NCBI RefSeq assembly: GCF_004342115.1
Contig: NZ_SMAC01000003.1
Span: forward strand, 45,990 to 109,989
Length of the DNA: 64,000 nt
Reading direction: 5' to 3'
Origin: Mannheimia haemolytica
Lineage (GTDB): Bacteria; Pseudomonadota; Gammaproteobacteria; Enterobacterales; Pasteurellaceae
Positions 10,771 through 22,856 of this stretch are shown here, one piece after another. The first letter of the stretch is position 1. Every line of letters starts with the position of its first letter. The notes under the pieces were generated by a model. That model saw only the letters and a program-made list of their open reading frames with translations, was not told the DNA's origin and ran no database searches. Position numbers and translations under genes: made by a program.

Positions 10771-11961
10771 TTATTGTTGTTTTTGAATGCGTGAATGTGC
10801 ATCATCTAATGCTTCTTTCACCGATTGACGACCGGTCACTGCATTATTGATAGCAGATTTTTCGGCATACCAGAAAGAAGACATTTGCGGAATATTTGGC
10901 ATAATTTCACCGTTTTTCGCATTTGCCATCGTTGCAGCAATACGAGGATCAGCCGCTAATTTCTCTTGGTAAGATTTTAACGCCACCGCACCTAAAGGTT
11001 TATCTTTATTGACTGCATCTAAACCGTCGTCGGTGAGTAAATAATTCTCTAAGAATTCTTTGGCTAAATCTTTATTTGGGCTTGAGCTGTTTACACCGGC
11101 GCTTAACACCCCTACGAATGGTTTAGAAGCTTGACCGTTTAATGTTGGGAGTAAAGTTACACCATATTTAATACCGCTTTTATCAATATTGCCCCAAGAC
11201 CAAGGACCATTGATGGTTAAGGCACTTTGTCCTTTATTAAAGGAGGCTTCGGCAACGGCATAGTCCATATCCGCACTAATATGTTTATTTTTCACCATAT
11301 CGACTACAAATTGTAGTGCTTTTACTGCCCCTTCATTGTTCACACCAATATCTTTTGGATCGTATTTGCCGTTAGCAAATTTGAATGCATAAGCTCCGTT
11401 TGAAGCCGCAATCGGCCACGTGAAATAGGGCTCGGATAAGTTCCACATAATGGCATTTTTGCCCTCTTTTTTGAGTTTTTTATCTAACTCAATAATTTCT
11501 TCCCAAGATTTTGGTGCTTCTTTCACTAAATCTTTATTATAAATTAATGAAATCGCTTCAATCGCAACCGGATAACCGATAATTTTGCCGTTGTAAGTTT
11601 CAGCATCCCAAGCAAAATCGACAAATTTATCTTTAAATTCTTTGCTTACATTCACTTCAGCCAATAAACCGGATTGTGCATAACCACCAAAGCGGTCGTG
11701 AGCCCAGAACATAATATCCGGACCGTCACCAGTTGAGGCAACCTGTGCAAATTTTTCTTCAAGTCTATCCGGGTGTTCAACTAAAACTTGAACACCGGTA
11801 TCTTTTTCAAATTTCTTACCGACTTCGGCAAGCCCATTGTACCCTTTATCACCGTTAATCCAGATAACGAGTTTACCTTCCGTCATTTTTGCCATTACTG
11901 TTCCTGAAAGAACTAAGGTAGCAAGAGTAGCTAAGGTGAATTTGACACATTTGTTTTTCAT
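10771..11961 (-). CDS. malE: Periplasmic maltose-binding protein MalE
   Basis: Delivers maltose and maltodextrins to MalFGK2. The 396 residues match the enteric precursor exactly. A signal peptide ends in TVMA at residues 21-24. The mature protein has MalE landmarks: [51 protein letters not shown] and, near the end, ARIQKQQ-like basic residues. A strong Shine-Dalgarno (AAGGAG) sits 6 bases before ATG. First gene of the minus-strand malEFG unit, divergent from malK with a 357-base regulatory gap that contains two CRP sites. Confidence 0.97.
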   Translation of the reverse strand: MKNKCVKFTLATLATLVLSGTVMAKMTEGKLVIWINGDKGYNGLAEVGKKFEKDTGVQVLVEHPDRLEEKFAQVASTGDGPDIMFWAHDRFGGYAQSGLLAEVNVSKEFKDKFVDFAWDAETYNGKIIGYPVAIEAISLIYNKDLVKEAPKSWEEIIELDKKLKKEGKNAIMWNLSEPYFTWPIAASNGAYAFKFANGKYDPKDIGVNNEGAVKALQFVVDMVKNKHISADMDYAVAEASFNKGQSALTINGPWSWGNIDKSGIKYGVTLLPTLNGQASKPFVGVLSAGVNSSSPNKDLAKEFLENYLLTDDGLDAVNKDKPLGAVALKSYQEKLAADPRIAATMANAKNGEIMPNIPQMSSFWYAEKSAINNAVTGRQSVKEALDDAHSRIQKQQ

Positions 11962-12116
11962 AAAAAACTCCTTGAAGTTAAATAAAAGAAACGGATATGA
12001 AACAACCCATTTATTAAATTATGGCAAATTATGGGCTATACAATCTATTTGAGATCACCCTTTGCTCTACGCCCCCCAAGCTAAAAGTATGATCTAAGTA
12101 ACATTTTTTATCATTT

Positions 12117-12132
12117 TGTGATCTGCTTCACA
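12117..12132. promoter_or_regulatory. CRP-cAMP binding site (malE/malK intergenic)
   Basis: Perfect TGTGA-N6-TCACA palindrome (TGTGATCTGCTTCACA) in the 357-base gap between divergent malE and malK. In enterics this same gap carries CRP sites that work with MalT, and cyaA is 8 kb away in this window. Catabolite control of both units is a safe inference. Confidence 0.85.
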
Positions 12133-12149
12133 AAAATAGGCATTAAAAA

Positions 12150-12165
12150 TGAGAGGTTGATCACA
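12150..12165. promoter_or_regulatory. Second CRP-cAMP site (malE/malK intergenic)
   Basis: TGAGA-N6-TCACA, one mismatch from consensus. It is centred 33 bases (about three helical turns) from the first site, so both proteins would sit on the same face of the DNA, as in the enteric malEK region. Confidence 0.65.
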
Positions 12166-12237
12166 AAATTTATTTAATTTTTCTGAATTGGCGTTTTTTA
12201 AATAATTATGGCTCTAACCCTAAAAAAAAGTATTTTA

Positions 12238-12243
12238 GGATGA
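12238..12243 (+). promoter_or_regulatory. MalT-box-like site before malK
   Basis: GGATGA on the plus strand, about 75 bases before the malK start and oriented towards it. It matches the MalT box core; single-site evidence only. Confidence 0.4.
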
Positions 12244-12318
12244 TTTCTTCTTTAGATAAAAAGGCGACTATTCAGCCTAAATAAAACCAATAAGCAAAAG
12301 CAGAAAAGAGGTTTAGTT

Positions 12319-13437
12319 ATGGCGAATGTATCATTACGTAACGTGGGAAAATCGTATGGTGATGTTCATATCTCTAAGGATATTAATTTAGAAATTAACG
12401 AAGGAGAATTCGTTGTTTTCGTTGGACCGTCAGGTTGTGGCAAATCTACGCTATTACGAATGATAGCAGGTTTGGAAGATATTACGACAGGAGAACTCTA
12501 TATCGGTGGAAAACTGATGAATGAAGTAGAGCCTTCAAAACGTGGTATCGGTATGGTGTTCCAATCCTATGCTCTCTATCCACATTTAGACGTTGCCGAA
12601 AATATGTCTTTTGGCTTAAAGCTGGCAGGTGTAAGTAAAGCAGAGCGGGATCAACGAGTTAACCAAGTTGCCGAAATCTTACAGCTTGCCCATTTATTAG
12701 ATCGAAAACCTAAAGCACTTTCCGGCGGACAACGCCAACGGGTGGCTATTGGTAGAACACTGGTTTCCCAACCGGAAGTATTTTTACTCGATGAACCACT
12801 TTCCAACCTTGATGCCGCATTGCGTGTACAAATGCGGGTAGAAATTTCCAAATTACATAAAAAACTAAACCGCACAATGATTTATGTTACGCACGATCAA
12901 GTTGAAGCAATGACATTAGCGGACAAAATCGTGGTATTAAATGCCGGCGGTATTGCTCAAGTAGGTAAACCGTTAGAACTTTATCATTACCCGGCAAACC
13001 GCTTTGTAGCAGGGTTTATCGGCTCGCCTAAAATGAACTTTTTACCGGTAAAAGTGATTGCGGTAGAGCCGGAACGGGTAAAAATTGAGTTACCTGATGC
13101 GAATCATCATAATTTTTGGATTCCGGTTTCCGGCGAAGGGGTGAATGTGGGAGATAACTTATCTTTAGGTATCCGCCCGGAACATTTAGTTCCTTCGGAT
13201 CAAACCCAAGTGACCTTACACGGTATTGTGCAAGTTGTGGAATTGCTCGGAAATGAAACACAAATCCACCTTGAAATCCCTGAAATCAAACAACCAACCT
13301 TAATTTATCGTCAAAACGATGTGGTATTAGTTAATGAAGGCGACGATCTGAATATCGGTATATTGCCGGAACGCTGCCATTTATTTAAGGAAGACGGTAC
13401 AGCTTGCAAACGTTTGTTTGTTGAAAAAGGGGTATAA
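12319..13437 (+). CDS. malK: Maltose ABC transporter ATPase MalK
   Basis: ATP-hydrolysing subunit of MalFGK2; in enterics it also restrains MalT when transport is idle. 372 residues (371 in enterics). Walker [10 protein letters not shown] at about 36-44, signature LSGGQRQRV at about 134-142, Walker [14 protein letters not shown], switch histidine in YVTHDQ, then the C-terminal regulatory OB-type domain (about 240-372; GIRPEHL). The start follows AGAGG with 7-base spacing. First gene of malK-lamB-malM, divergent from malEFG. Confidence 0.97.
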   Translation: MANVSLRNVGKSYGDVHISKDINLEINEGEFVVFVGPSGCGKSTLLRMIAGLEDITTGELYIGGKLMNEVEPSKRGIGMVFQSYALYPHLDVAENMSFGLKLAGVSKAERDQRVNQVAEILQLAHLLDRKPKALSGGQRQRVAIGRTLVSQPEVFLLDEPLSNLDAALRVQMRVEISKLHKKLNRTMIYVTHDQVEAMTLADKIVVLNAGGIAQVGKPLELYHYPANRFVAGFIGSPKMNFLPVKVIAVEPERVKIELPDANHHNFWIPVSGEGVNVGDNLSLGIRPEHLVPSDQTQVTLHGIVQVVELLGNETQIHLEIPEIKQPTLIYRQNDVVLVNEGDDLNIGILPERCHLFKEDGTACKRLFVEKGV

Positions 13438-13504
13438 CAATTTCAGTTTATTACTGATTTTAGAGGGTATTTTCAATCTTCTAATCAATTAATAATTAAC
13501 CTAA

Positions 13505-14824
<1,320 letters not shown>

Positions 14825-14905
14825 TCATCAAACCTTTGTGTGGGTAGGATTACCTACCCACTATTTCAGCACTTTATCCTAGTTTCACGATTTTTAGAGG
14901 TTAAT

Positions 14906-15802
14906 ATGAAAAAAACGCTTCTTTCGACAGCAATATTCTTCGCCCATCTTTTGGTGGTGTTTCCGAGTATAGCAAATGGCTCGGCAGGTAAGTCTATTCA
15001 TATTAACTCGGCTGAATTAGCTCAAATTCAATGGCAAGATGTGCCATTTTCACAAACCGTAAAAACAGATCTAAGCGAGCAACACAAACAAGCATTTACC
15101 ACAGCGTTTGCCGGTATTGCCAGCCCGGTTGCAGCTTATCGTATTCCGGCAAATCAAGGCACATTGGAAATTGAAATCGAAAGCCCGGTGATGGACAAAA
15201 ATGTTTTTGTACCCACGGCAGTCGTGTTGGATAGTCAATTTAATGTGGCATCAACTTACCCCTCTTCTGAGTTTAAATTATTGGAAGAGCGAGGACTCAA
15301 AGGTAGCCGTTTAGGGGCAGAACTTAATTTAACGCCGGCAATGAACCAAGATTATATTTACTTGCTCATTTATACCACGCAGCAAGATTTAGCCAAAACC
15401 ACGATGATGCCGCATCCGGCAAAAACCTATGCAAAAGCAACCGGTAAACAACCACCAGCAATTAACGATATTGAAGTAGCACACAGTTTAAAAGGGCAAA
15501 TTCACATCAACGTTACCGGCTCGAACGGCACTAAATTTATTGGATTACCGACTGAAATTTTCAGCTCAAACAAAGCAGCAACGCCGGCAGCTAAAACGGC
15601 TATACCGTTGCCGATAAAAGAAAATCCAGTTGCAGTAAAAACAGCAGTAGATAAAGATACGGAAGCCTATTTTAATCAGGCGGTAATGAAAGCGATTAAA
15701 GCAAAAGATATTAATAAAGCGATGAATTTGGTTAACGAGGCAGAAAAATTAGGGCTGACTTCTCCACGCCAAATTTTCTTAAAAAATGTAAGTTCAAATT
15801 GA
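14906..15802 (+). CDS. malM: Maltose operon periplasmic protein MalM
   Basis: Periplasmic protein of unknown biochemical role, always last in malK-lamB-malM. 298 residues from ATG 14906 (AGAGG at 14896-14900), against 306 in enterics. The signal peptide is KKTLLSTAIFFAHLLVV and ends near residue 27. The middle has the MalM-like IPANQGTLEIEIES and YLLIYTTQQDLAKTT segments; the C-terminal 40 residues form a charged helix (AVMKAIKAKDINKAMNL). An open frame extends upstream to 14840, but it overlaps the lamB trailer and lacks a ribosome-binding site. Confidence 0.92.
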   Translation: MKKTLLSTAIFFAHLLVVFPSIANGSAGKSIHINSAELAQIQWQDVPFSQTVKTDLSEQHKQAFTTAFAGIASPVAAYRIPANQGTLEIEIESPVMDKNVFVPTAVVLDSQFNVASTYPSSEFKLLEERGLKGSRLGAELNLTPAMNQDYIYLLIYTTQQDLAKTTMMPHPAKTYAKATGKQPPAINDIEVAHSLKGQIHINVTGSNGTKFIGLPTEIFSSNKAATPAAKTAIPLPIKENPVAVKTAVDKDTEAYFNQAVMKAIKAKDINKAMNLVNEAEKLGLTSPRQIFLKNVSSN

Positions 15803-15861
15803 TTTATTGTTTTTTTCATAGATATTCTCCTTGTCATCGTGCGATGGTTTATTACCATTAA

Positions 15862-15896
15862 CACCCTATCAGATTATGCCGATAGGGTGCTTTTTT
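15862..15896 (+). terminator. Terminator after malK-lamB-malM
   Basis: CACCCTATC / GATAGGGTG 9-bp stem, 10-base loop, followed by C and six T on the plus strand. It ends the mal transcript before convergent kefC. Confidence 0.85.
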
Positions 15897-15961
15897 ACGA
15901 GTGATTATGCGATATGTATAGGAAGGCTTATACTTGAATAAGGATTCAAAGTATAAATTCT

Positions 15962-17830
15962 TTAATTTTTATCAGTGATATCCACTTTTATAACTTCTAC
16001 TGTCTCACCAAGCTCTTCTAAAATATCAGCCGTTTCTTCATTAAGTGCACTACCTTCGTGTTGTGGATTTACCCAAGGTGTTGGTACCCAATATTTGCGG
16101 ATAACTTCTGCGGAGAAACCGTGTAATAATTCCTCATTAAAGCGTTCTGCATCTAATCGGCGAACATAGCTGATAATTTGTTTTGCCTCTTCCTCGCTAG
16201 AACCTAAGCGTTCAATGGCGGCTTGGCTTAATGCGAGGGCTGATTCAAAGGTTTCTCGAATGTGATAATCAACGTGGTGCTTTTTGACTAAATCAACCGC
16301 ACTTTGTCTATCATAGGTTCTCGCAAATACAGGTACTAAGGGGTATTCAGATTTAATCAGCTCTACGATTTTCTCCGTTCTTTCCGGATTGCCTACGCCA
16401 ACAATTACGCAGTTTGCATTGGCGATGCCAGATGCCCTAAGTACATCTAGTCTCGCTCCATCACCATAGTAAAGTTTAAAACCAAAACGAGCAGCAGCAC
16501 GAATATGATCAGTATTTGAATCAATAACCGATACACTTAGTCCTTTGGCTAATAAGGCTTGGCAGACTATTTGGTTAAAGCGTCCAAAACCGATGACTAA
16601 TACATTGGCTTCTAAATCTTCCGGTAATTCAACCCCTGTCATATTAGTGGATTCATTTTTCGCTTTTTTCTTTCTCACTCCTTGCTTGATTAAAATGAGA
16701 AGTGGGGAAAGCAACATTGAGACAATTACCGCAGCGGTTAAGGTAGCGTGAGTATCTGGGGTTAAAATCCCAGCGGTTGCGGCGGCTGAGAATAGCACAA
16801 AGGCAAATTCACCACCGTGAGCCATAATGGTAGTTCGCACAATAGATTCATTCAGTGTTAATCGGGTGATAGAGGCAGCAATGAAGATTCCAAGGCCTTT
16901 ACCGATAACATAAACTGCTACAATCACCAATAACCATAGCCAATTATTGAGGACGAGGCTGAGGTCTAATGACATTCCTACGCCCATAAAGAATAAGCCT
17001 AAAAGTAAACCACGGAAGGGTTCAATATCAGCTTCTAGTTGATGGCGGAAAGAAGACTCCGAAAGCATTACTCCGGCAAGGAATGCCCCCATTGCCATTG
17101 AAAGCCCACTGATTTCCATTAAAAGAGCGGAGCCTAATACCACAAGTAAGGCAGCGGCAGTCATCATTTCTCGTACTTTGGCTTTAGAAATAACACGGAA
17201 AATAGGGTTCATCAGCCATTTTCCACTCGCAACCAAAATAAGAACGGCAACTAGGCTAAGACCAATAGCAGACCAATTAGTACTGGATTCAGCATCTACT
17301 TGGTTAGGAGCAAGAAAGGCAACCGAGGCTAATAATGGCACAATCGCTAAATCTTCAAATAGTAAAGTTGCAACAATACGTTGCCCTTTTGGCGTGGAAC
17401 TTATCCCTTTATCTTCCAGCACTTGCATTACAATGGCAGTAGAAGATAGCGTAAAACCCATACCGGCAATAAATGCCACTTCTTTGGAAAAACCTAATAA
17501 GTAAATGCCGGCTAAGGTTAATAAAGTACCGCAAATCGCAACTTGTAAGAAACCTCGCCCGAAGATGGCTTTACGCATCGCCCAAAGCAGTTCCGGGTGC
17601 ATTTCCAAACCAATAATAAACAAAAACATAACCACGCCAAGTTCTGCCATATGCACAACAGCGGCAGGGTCTTGGAACAATCCAATGCCCGATGGCCCGA
17701 TTAAACATCCTGCGACTAAATAACCCAATACGCTTCCTAAACCAAGGCGTTTAAATAGCGGTACAATAGTGACGCTGGTTGCAAGTAATACGACTGTTTT
17801 AATTAATTCCGGACTAACTAATCCTGACAT
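15962..17830 (-). CDS. kefC: KefB/KefC-type K+/H+ antiporter
   Basis: Glutathione-gated potassium efflux system (CPA2 family), inner membrane. 622 residues; 12-13 hydrophobic spans in residues 1-385, with the antiporter motif ESSFRHQLEADIEPFRGLLLG near residue 260-280 close to KefC. The cytoplasmic RCK/TrkA-N domain follows at about 400-520, with a Rossmann start VLVIGFGRFNQIV. The symbol is by resemblance; KefB is the alternative and the two cannot be separated firmly here. It begins 30 bases after cyaA in the same direction, so probably is co-transcribed with it. No KefF/KefG-like partner gene is adjacent. Confidence 0.85.
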   Translation of the reverse strand: MSGLVSPELIKTVVLLATSVTIVPLFKRLGLGSVLGYLVAGCLIGPSGIGLFQDPAAVVHMAELGVVMFLFIIGLEMHPELLWAMRKAIFGRGFLQVAICGTLLTLAGIYLLGFSKEVAFIAGMGFTLSSTAIVMQVLEDKGISSTPKGQRIVATLLFEDLAIVPLLASVAFLAPNQVDAESSTNWSAIGLSLVAVLILVASGKWLMNPIFRVISKAKVREMMTAAALLVVLGSALLMEISGLSMAMGAFLAGVMLSESSFRHQLEADIEPFRGLLLGLFFMGVGMSLDLSLVLNNWLWLLVIVAVYVIGKGLGIFIAASITRLTLNESIVRTTIMAHGGEFAFVLFSAAATAGILTPDTHATLTAAVIVSMLLSPLLILIKQGVRKKKAKNESTNMTGVELPEDLEANVLVIGFGRFNQIVCQALLAKGLSVSVIDSNTDHIRAAARFGFKLYYGDGARLDVLRASGIANANCVIVGVGNPERTEKIVELIKSEYPLVPVFARTYDRQSAVDLVKKHHVDYHIRETFESALALSQAAIERLGSSEEEAKQIISYVRRLDAERFNEELLHGFSAEVIRKYWVPTPWVNPQHEGSALNEETADILEELGETVEVIKVDITDKN

Positions 17831-17860
17831 AGAATTCCCACCTGTATAATATAAATAAGA

Positions 17861-20398
17861 TTAATGATGTTTTTGTGCTAAATAATCTAAATGCTGGCGG
17901 CTTTGAAACGGCACAATACATAACTCACCGTTTGGTGAAATAAGTTGATAAAATTGTGGATGATTAAAGCTTCCAAATGATGCTGGTGTTTCTGTTTTTA
18001 ATTGTTTTTCATTTTGTAATTTATTGATTTTCCTGATTTTCTCTTCTTTATTGCCGAAACAGTTATAGTAACTTTCGACATTATTACGTTCATCTACAAC
18101 ATATACATTAAAACTATTATCGACATTGTCTTCAAAGAAAAACTGTAAAAAGCCTTCACTGGCAAATTCACTAATTTGCTGCGGAAATTCTTTTTTCTTT
18201 TCATTTTCGCTTTTAGCATTTTGCTTGGTTTTTGCAAAAGAATTTAAATTTTCAACCGCTTGTTGTTCATCAATTTGTTTAATGCTAAATGTTTTTTTAT
18301 GAAAAAGAAACTGCCAGGTTTTTCCTGCTACTTTTAAAGTGCTAAATTCATTCTCTTGCAGTAAACAACCAGTCTGAATTGTAATACATTTATGAACTAA
18401 ATCTGCCACAAAATCCCGTAACTCACTACGTAGATATTTACTATAGCAAAAAACATTAACTGATTGAGGTGAAGAATTTCCTTGATAAATTCGATTGGAT
18501 ACCAATTTTAGTGCTTTTAAAATAGCATCTTCACCGTCAAAATGTTGAGTTCGAATTTCATTCCATACATTTCGATAAATAATGCTCACACTACCAACTA
18601 ACGTTTTTTGTGCCTTACCAAAATTAAACAGATCGCTTGGATAAACTTTTTTTGGTAGTTCATCGATATGTTCGGTTGGATCTTGTACTAAATTAAGCGC
18701 TATAACCAAATTGCGAATTTCATTAGGGTGATGCATGTCATCATTGGTCACTTCCGGCGCTTGAATTGGGAAAGATAAGCGCAAGTCGGTGATAAATTGT
18801 CGCAATTTCTCGATATCTAAATTAGGGCTAACAGTATGTAAATTAGTTGCTGCGTTAATAATGCCGTTAAAATACCCCCAAGCAATAAGCTTAATCGGGC
18901 TTTTATTATAATGGACATAACGATTTTCAGAGTCATAACGACTTTTAGGTGCCTGATTAACTAAATACCAACCGGGTTGTAACGCAGATCCAACTTTAGC
19001 TTCAATAAATGTAATTGCTTTTTCTGCTAAATTGGACGATATTTTATGATTAATTAAAGATATTTTTCCTGGAAGTGCTTCAAATACAGAATAAAGTTTT
19101 CGCATTAAAATATCAGTATCATTTGTCATAATGCTCGGATTAATATGAAATTTTCGAGCAAAATGAATTAAATTTCGATAACTTTGTAGTAAATGATCAA
19201 TCAGCATATTCTCATGATTCATCACTTGCTTAATTTTCCAATGTTGACGGTTTTGAAGTAATTGAATTTGTTTTTCTGACCAAGACCATTGGTTAACCAG
19301 CTCGTCTAAATCACGACTTCTCCAGTTGTTATTTATTTCTCCCTCAACCGCTTTTGCATAAAAACAGACTCGCAAGCGGTCTAATTTCACCCACTCTTTG
19401 CGTGATCTTAAGTGTTCTGTTACCAATTCAAGCATGGCTAAGTAGGGATCAAAGTGATATTCCAAAGCATTGTCACTTAGTAGTTTTTTCTTAAATTCTT
19501 TGGAGATGAGCTTTGTTTTAGGATAAGTGTGAGCGTAGCATTCGAGCAATAAAATTTTAATTGCCGATTTATAAGGGTTATTAATTCCTTTGTAGAGCTG
19601 CCATAAGCTTGCACCAAAAAATTCACTGGTTGAAAGGCTGGAAAAATCGCCGAAATCAATCCATTCCGTTAAGTCAATTTCAGGGTTATTGTGAACATTT
19701 TGGTATTCATTTTTATGTAAATGCAACCAGAGTAAACGCTTACCGGCAAGTAAAATAGCTGAACGATAAAATTCATCTAATAGAAAAAAATGCTGTGCTG
19801 AACCACTGTGTTCATCGGTTACGCTACTGTTATAAGTTTGGCTCTTAAATTGTTCTGGGTTCATTAAATAAATATTGATGTTGATTTGGAATGTCTTTGC
19901 CCATTCTTGCAATTTATTAATTTTAAGCTCCATTAACTTATATTGTTCAATTGTAAAATGGTTCGGATAGCATAGCCATAAATCTAAATCAGAACAGCTT
20001 GTTTGGGTAATAGTACCGGTGCTACCCATCGAATAAAGAGCATCAAAGCTGGGATGGGGGCCCAAATGATCGGCAGAGATTGCTTCATCAAAACGGTAAG
20101 AAACCAGAAATTGTTTTTGATAATCAGAGAGTTGAAAATGCCAAATCCCTTGTGGTGCATTTTCAACATAAGCCGGTAACACAGGGTGATTAAGATGAAT
20201 AAGCAATGGAATGAGAGAGAAAACATGCATAAAATGATGATTATTAGCATTGATAGCTCGTTCTATTCGGTATGCATTAAGTTGATCAATTCGTGCTTTA
20301 GTAGAGTTTAATTTTTGGGCGAAGCTCCCCTGGTTCGCCCCAATGGCAGCGCCTTCTACGGCTGTTATTTTGTTGGCTGTCAGGGTTAATGTTTTCAC
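17861..20398 (-). CDS. cyaA: Adenylate cyclase, class I (CyaA)
   Basis: Makes cAMP, the cofactor of CRP. 845 residues as in enterics (848). The N-terminal catalytic part has SMGSTGTITQTSCSDLDLWLC at about residues 112-132, holding the class I Asp-Leu-Asp metal site. The C-terminal half is the regulatory, PTS-responsive region. The start chosen is GTG at 20398, with AGGAAAG 5 bases before it; no better ATG exists, and the enteric gene also uses a weak (TTG) start, which limits expression. The first 26 or so residues extend beyond the enteric N terminus. cAMP from this gene would act at the CRP sites in the mal region of this window. Confidence 0.95.
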   Translation of the reverse strand: MKTLTLTANKITAVEGAAIGANQGSFAQKLNSTKARIDQLNAYRIERAINANNHHFMHVFSLIPLLIHLNHPVLPAYVENAPQGIWHFQLSDYQKQFLVSYRFDEAISADHLGPHPSFDALYSMGSTGTITQTSCSDLDLWLCYPNHFTIEQYKLMELKINKLQEWAKTFQININIYLMNPEQFKSQTYNSSVTDEHSGSAQHFFLLDEFYRSAILLAGKRLLWLHLHKNEYQNVHNNPEIDLTEWIDFGDFSSLSTSEFFGASLWQLYKGINNPYKSAIKILLLECYAHTYPKTKLISKEFKKKLLSDNALEYHFDPYLAMLELVTEHLRSRKEWVKLDRLRVCFYAKAVEGEINNNWRSRDLDELVNQWSWSEKQIQLLQNRQHWKIKQVMNHENMLIDHLLQSYRNLIHFARKFHINPSIMTNDTDILMRKLYSVFEALPGKISLINHKISSNLAEKAITFIEAKVGSALQPGWYLVNQAPKSRYDSENRYVHYNKSPIKLIAWGYFNGIINAATNLHTVSPNLDIEKLRQFITDLRLSFPIQAPEVTNDDMHHPNEIRNLVIALNLVQDPTEHIDELPKKVYPSDLFNFGKAQKTLVGSVSIIYRNVWNEIRTQHFDGEDAILKALKLVSNRIYQGNSSPQSVNVFCYSKYLRSELRDFVADLVHKCITIQTGCLLQENEFSTLKVAGKTWQFLFHKKTFSIKQIDEQQAVENLNSFAKTKQNAKSENEKKKEFPQQISEFASEGFLQFFFEDNVDNSFNVYVVDERNNVESYYNCFGNKEEKIRKINKLQNEKQLKTETPASFGSFNHPQFYQLISPNGELCIVPFQSRQHLDYLAQKHH

Positions 20399-20658
20399 GT
20401 CAGCTTTCCTTACTAAAGTGTGAACTGTTTAGCATTTTAGCGGAAAAGTGATTATTATGTAATAGGGTAAAAAATCGGGAAATTAAATTTCATTCCCTAT
20501 TTTGCAAAAAATGTCTGAAATTCAACCGCTATCTTGATAGAAAGAGTTCAGACCAGTAATGAAATTGTGTAAAATAATCAAGTTTTAGTAGCTTATTTGA
20601 GTGAACAAGTGTAAGCTGAATCAAGTATTTTTCAGATCAAAATGATGAAGGAAACAAA

Positions 20659-21876
20659 ATGAAAAGAGTCGTTATTACAGGATTAGGTGTAATTTCCAGT
20701 ATCGGTAACAACAAAGAAGAAGTGTTGGAATCACTAAAAGCAGGTAAATCAGGCATTGAATTTGTGCCTGAGTTTGCTGAAGTGGGTATGCGTAGCCAAG
20801 TGGCAGGTACGATTAAATTAAATCCGGCTGAGTTAATTGACCGTAAAATCTATCGTTTTATGGGAGATGCTGCGGCTTACGCTTATCTTTCAATGAAAGA
20901 AGCAATCGAAGACTCAGGCTTAACCGAAGAACAAGTTTCAAACGATCGTACCGGTTTGGTGATCGGAGCTGGTACAGGCTCGGCGCACAGTCAACTTGTA
21001 GCTTGTGATGCAGTACGTGGCCCACGTGGTGTGAAAGCCGTTGGGCCTTACGCAGTAACCAAAACAATGGCATCAAGTGTGTCAGCATGCTTGGCAACAC
21101 CTTATAAAATTCGTGGTGTAAACTATTCAATCAGCTCAGCTTGTGCGACTTCAGCACACTGTATTGGACACGCGATGGAGTTAATCCAATTAGGTAAACA
21201 AGATATGGTGTTTGCAGGTGGTGCAGAAGAACTTTCTTGGGAATGTGCAACCGAGTTTGATGCAATGGGTGCTGTTTCAACTAAATATAATGAAACACCA
21301 ACAAAAGCTAGCCGTGCTTATGATGCTAATCGTGACGGTTTTGTGATTGCCGGTGGTGGTGCAGTGGTTGTGGTGGAAGAGTTAGAACACGCTCTTGCTC
21401 GTGGTGCCAAAATCTATGCTGAAATTGTGGGCTATGGGGCAACCTCAGACGGTTACGATATGGTCGCGCCAAGTGGTGAAGGTGCTGAGCGTTGTATGAG
21501 ACAGGCGATGGCAACTGTAAATGGTGAAATCGAGTATATTAACGTACACGGCACTTCTACTCCAGTGGGTGATGTAAAAGAGTTAGGGGCGATCCGTAAT
21601 GTCTTTGGTGATAAAACGCCAGCAATTTCATCAACCAAATCAATGACCGGACACTCATTAGGTGCAGCAGGTGCGCACGAGGCAATTTATTCATTATTAA
21701 TGTTAGATAATAATTTTATTGCACCAAGCATTAATATTGAAACCCTTGATGAACAAGCACAAGGTATGAATATTGTGACTGAACGCCAAGACAAAGCATT
21801 AACAACCGTGATGTCAAACAGCTTCGGCTTTGGTGGTACTAATGCGTGTTTAGTGTTCCAACGCTATTCTAAGTAA
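20659..21876 (+). CDS. fabB: 3-oxoacyl-ACP synthase I (FabB)
   Basis: Elongates acyl-ACP with malonyl-ACP and is needed for unsaturated fatty acids. 405 residues (406 in enterics). Catalytic Cys162 lies in [14 protein letters not shown]; the two active histidines are in [11 protein letters not shown] and [10 protein letters not shown]; the C terminus has [21 protein letters not shown] precedes the ATG. Monocistronic, ended by a strong terminator; its 260-base upstream gap faces divergent cyaA and shows no clear known operator. Confidence 0.97.
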   Translation: MKRVVITGLGVISSIGNNKEEVLESLKAGKSGIEFVPEFAEVGMRSQVAGTIKLNPAELIDRKIYRFMGDAAAYAYLSMKEAIEDSGLTEEQVSNDRTGLVIGAGTGSAHSQLVACDAVRGPRGVKAVGPYAVTKTMASSVSACLATPYKIRGVNYSISSACATSAHCIGHAMELIQLGKQDMVFAGGAEELSWECATEFDAMGAVSTKYNETPTKASRAYDANRDGFVIAGGGAVVVVEELEHALARGAKIYAEIVGYGATSDGYDMVAPSGEGAERCMRQAMATVNGEIEYINVHGTSTPVGDVKELGAIRNVFGDKTPAISSTKSMTGHSLGAAGAHEAIYSLLMLDNNFIAPSINIETLDEQAQGMNIVTERQDKALTTVMSNSFGFGGTNACLVFQRYSK

Positions 21877-21880
21877 CATA

Positions 21881-21912
21881 AAAAGAGCAAGTGAAAGCTT
21901 GCTCTTTTTTCT
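21881..21912 (+). terminator. fabB terminator
   Basis: AAGAGCAAG / CTTGCTCTT stem around a 6-base loop (TGAAAG), preceded by A and followed by T residues. Confidence 0.9.
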
Positions 21913-21927
21913 TTTGAGGTAATTATT

Positions 21928-22819
21928 ATGAATTTCAAAATAAGTTCTTTGCTATTTGTTATTTTGTCATTATTTTTGACCGCTTGTTCTACAATGATTA
22001 AGCCACTAGATAGTGTTTATTGGCGTGGTAAAGATGTATCTGAATTTTTTGCACGTAAACGTTTACCTGATACAGCGGTTCAATGCGTAAAAGATAATGA
22101 ATTAAGCTATGTTTATGGTTATTCAACTAGCTTTGTATAATTTGCAAACTTATGAAGTTGGTCGTAATGCAACCACTATATTTATGACAACAGATAAGGT
22201 TTATACAGGTGGATCGACTTGGACATATCTTTTTGCTGACGCTGATAATAAAATCACTTCTGTTCGTGAAATGAATGGTTTTGGTGATGTCGAAAAAGAG
22301 TTTAAATGTGGTGAATATAAAGAAGCGGTAACCATTGCCAGTAAAGAGGACTTAGCAAAGCGTAAAACACAGCCTCGTTTATGGTCATCAATTTATATGT
22401 CACCTGAACAAAATATGATGTGGGTGACTGATAATCCGTCTAAAAATTTAGAAAATGCGAAGCAAGATGCGTTTAAACAGTGTGAAAAGAACGGTGGTCG
22501 TAATTGCCAAATGATCTTATCGTTTAGTAATATGTGCCTTGCTTTTGCACAAGGTTATAAAGATGGTCAAGGCTTCGAGGATTTTGGGTATGGTATCGTT
22601 AGTAGTCTTGCTGAAGAAAATGCATTAGAGAATTGTAATCAAAAAGGTGGTTAAAGTTGTCTTCTTTCTGCCCCTGCCGTATGTGCTATTCCCTGTGATA
22701 TATTGTCGAACAACAAATGTATGTACGATCAGCCTCAAATTATTATTCCAGGTAAGAATAATAACCAACCGATTAATCCACCAGCTAATGGCAACGGTGA
22801 GCATTGGTTGAGTAATTAA
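21928..22819 (+). pseudogene. Broken DUF4189-like lipoprotein gene
   Basis: One reading frame begins with a lipoprotein signal (SLFLTACSTM, lipobox Cys) and stops at 22140. The rest reads on in another frame from about 22136, and the joined protein makes sense (...STSF / YNLQTYEVGRNATTIF...). This implies a 1-base insertion or 2-base deletion near 22135. That second frame stops at 22652 (TAA), but beyond it the same frame continues for 54 codons without a stop and keeps cysteines (SCLLSAPAVCAIPCD, then CMYDQ), ending at 22819. The TAA therefore looks like a nonsense change from AAA. The Cys-rich middle (KQCEKNGGRNCQ, NMCLAFAQGY) resembles DUF4189 proteins. Function unknown; two independent lesions suggest real decay. 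Confidence 0.75.
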
Positions 22820-22830
22820 ATCATTTTAGT

Positions 22831-22856
22831 AAAAAGTGCGGAAACGCACTTTTTTA
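22831..22856 (+). terminator. Terminator after the broken lipoprotein gene
   Basis: AAAGTGCG / CGCACTTT stem with a GAAA tetraloop and a T run. The spacing from 22819 supports that stop codon as the original gene end. Confidence 0.88.
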
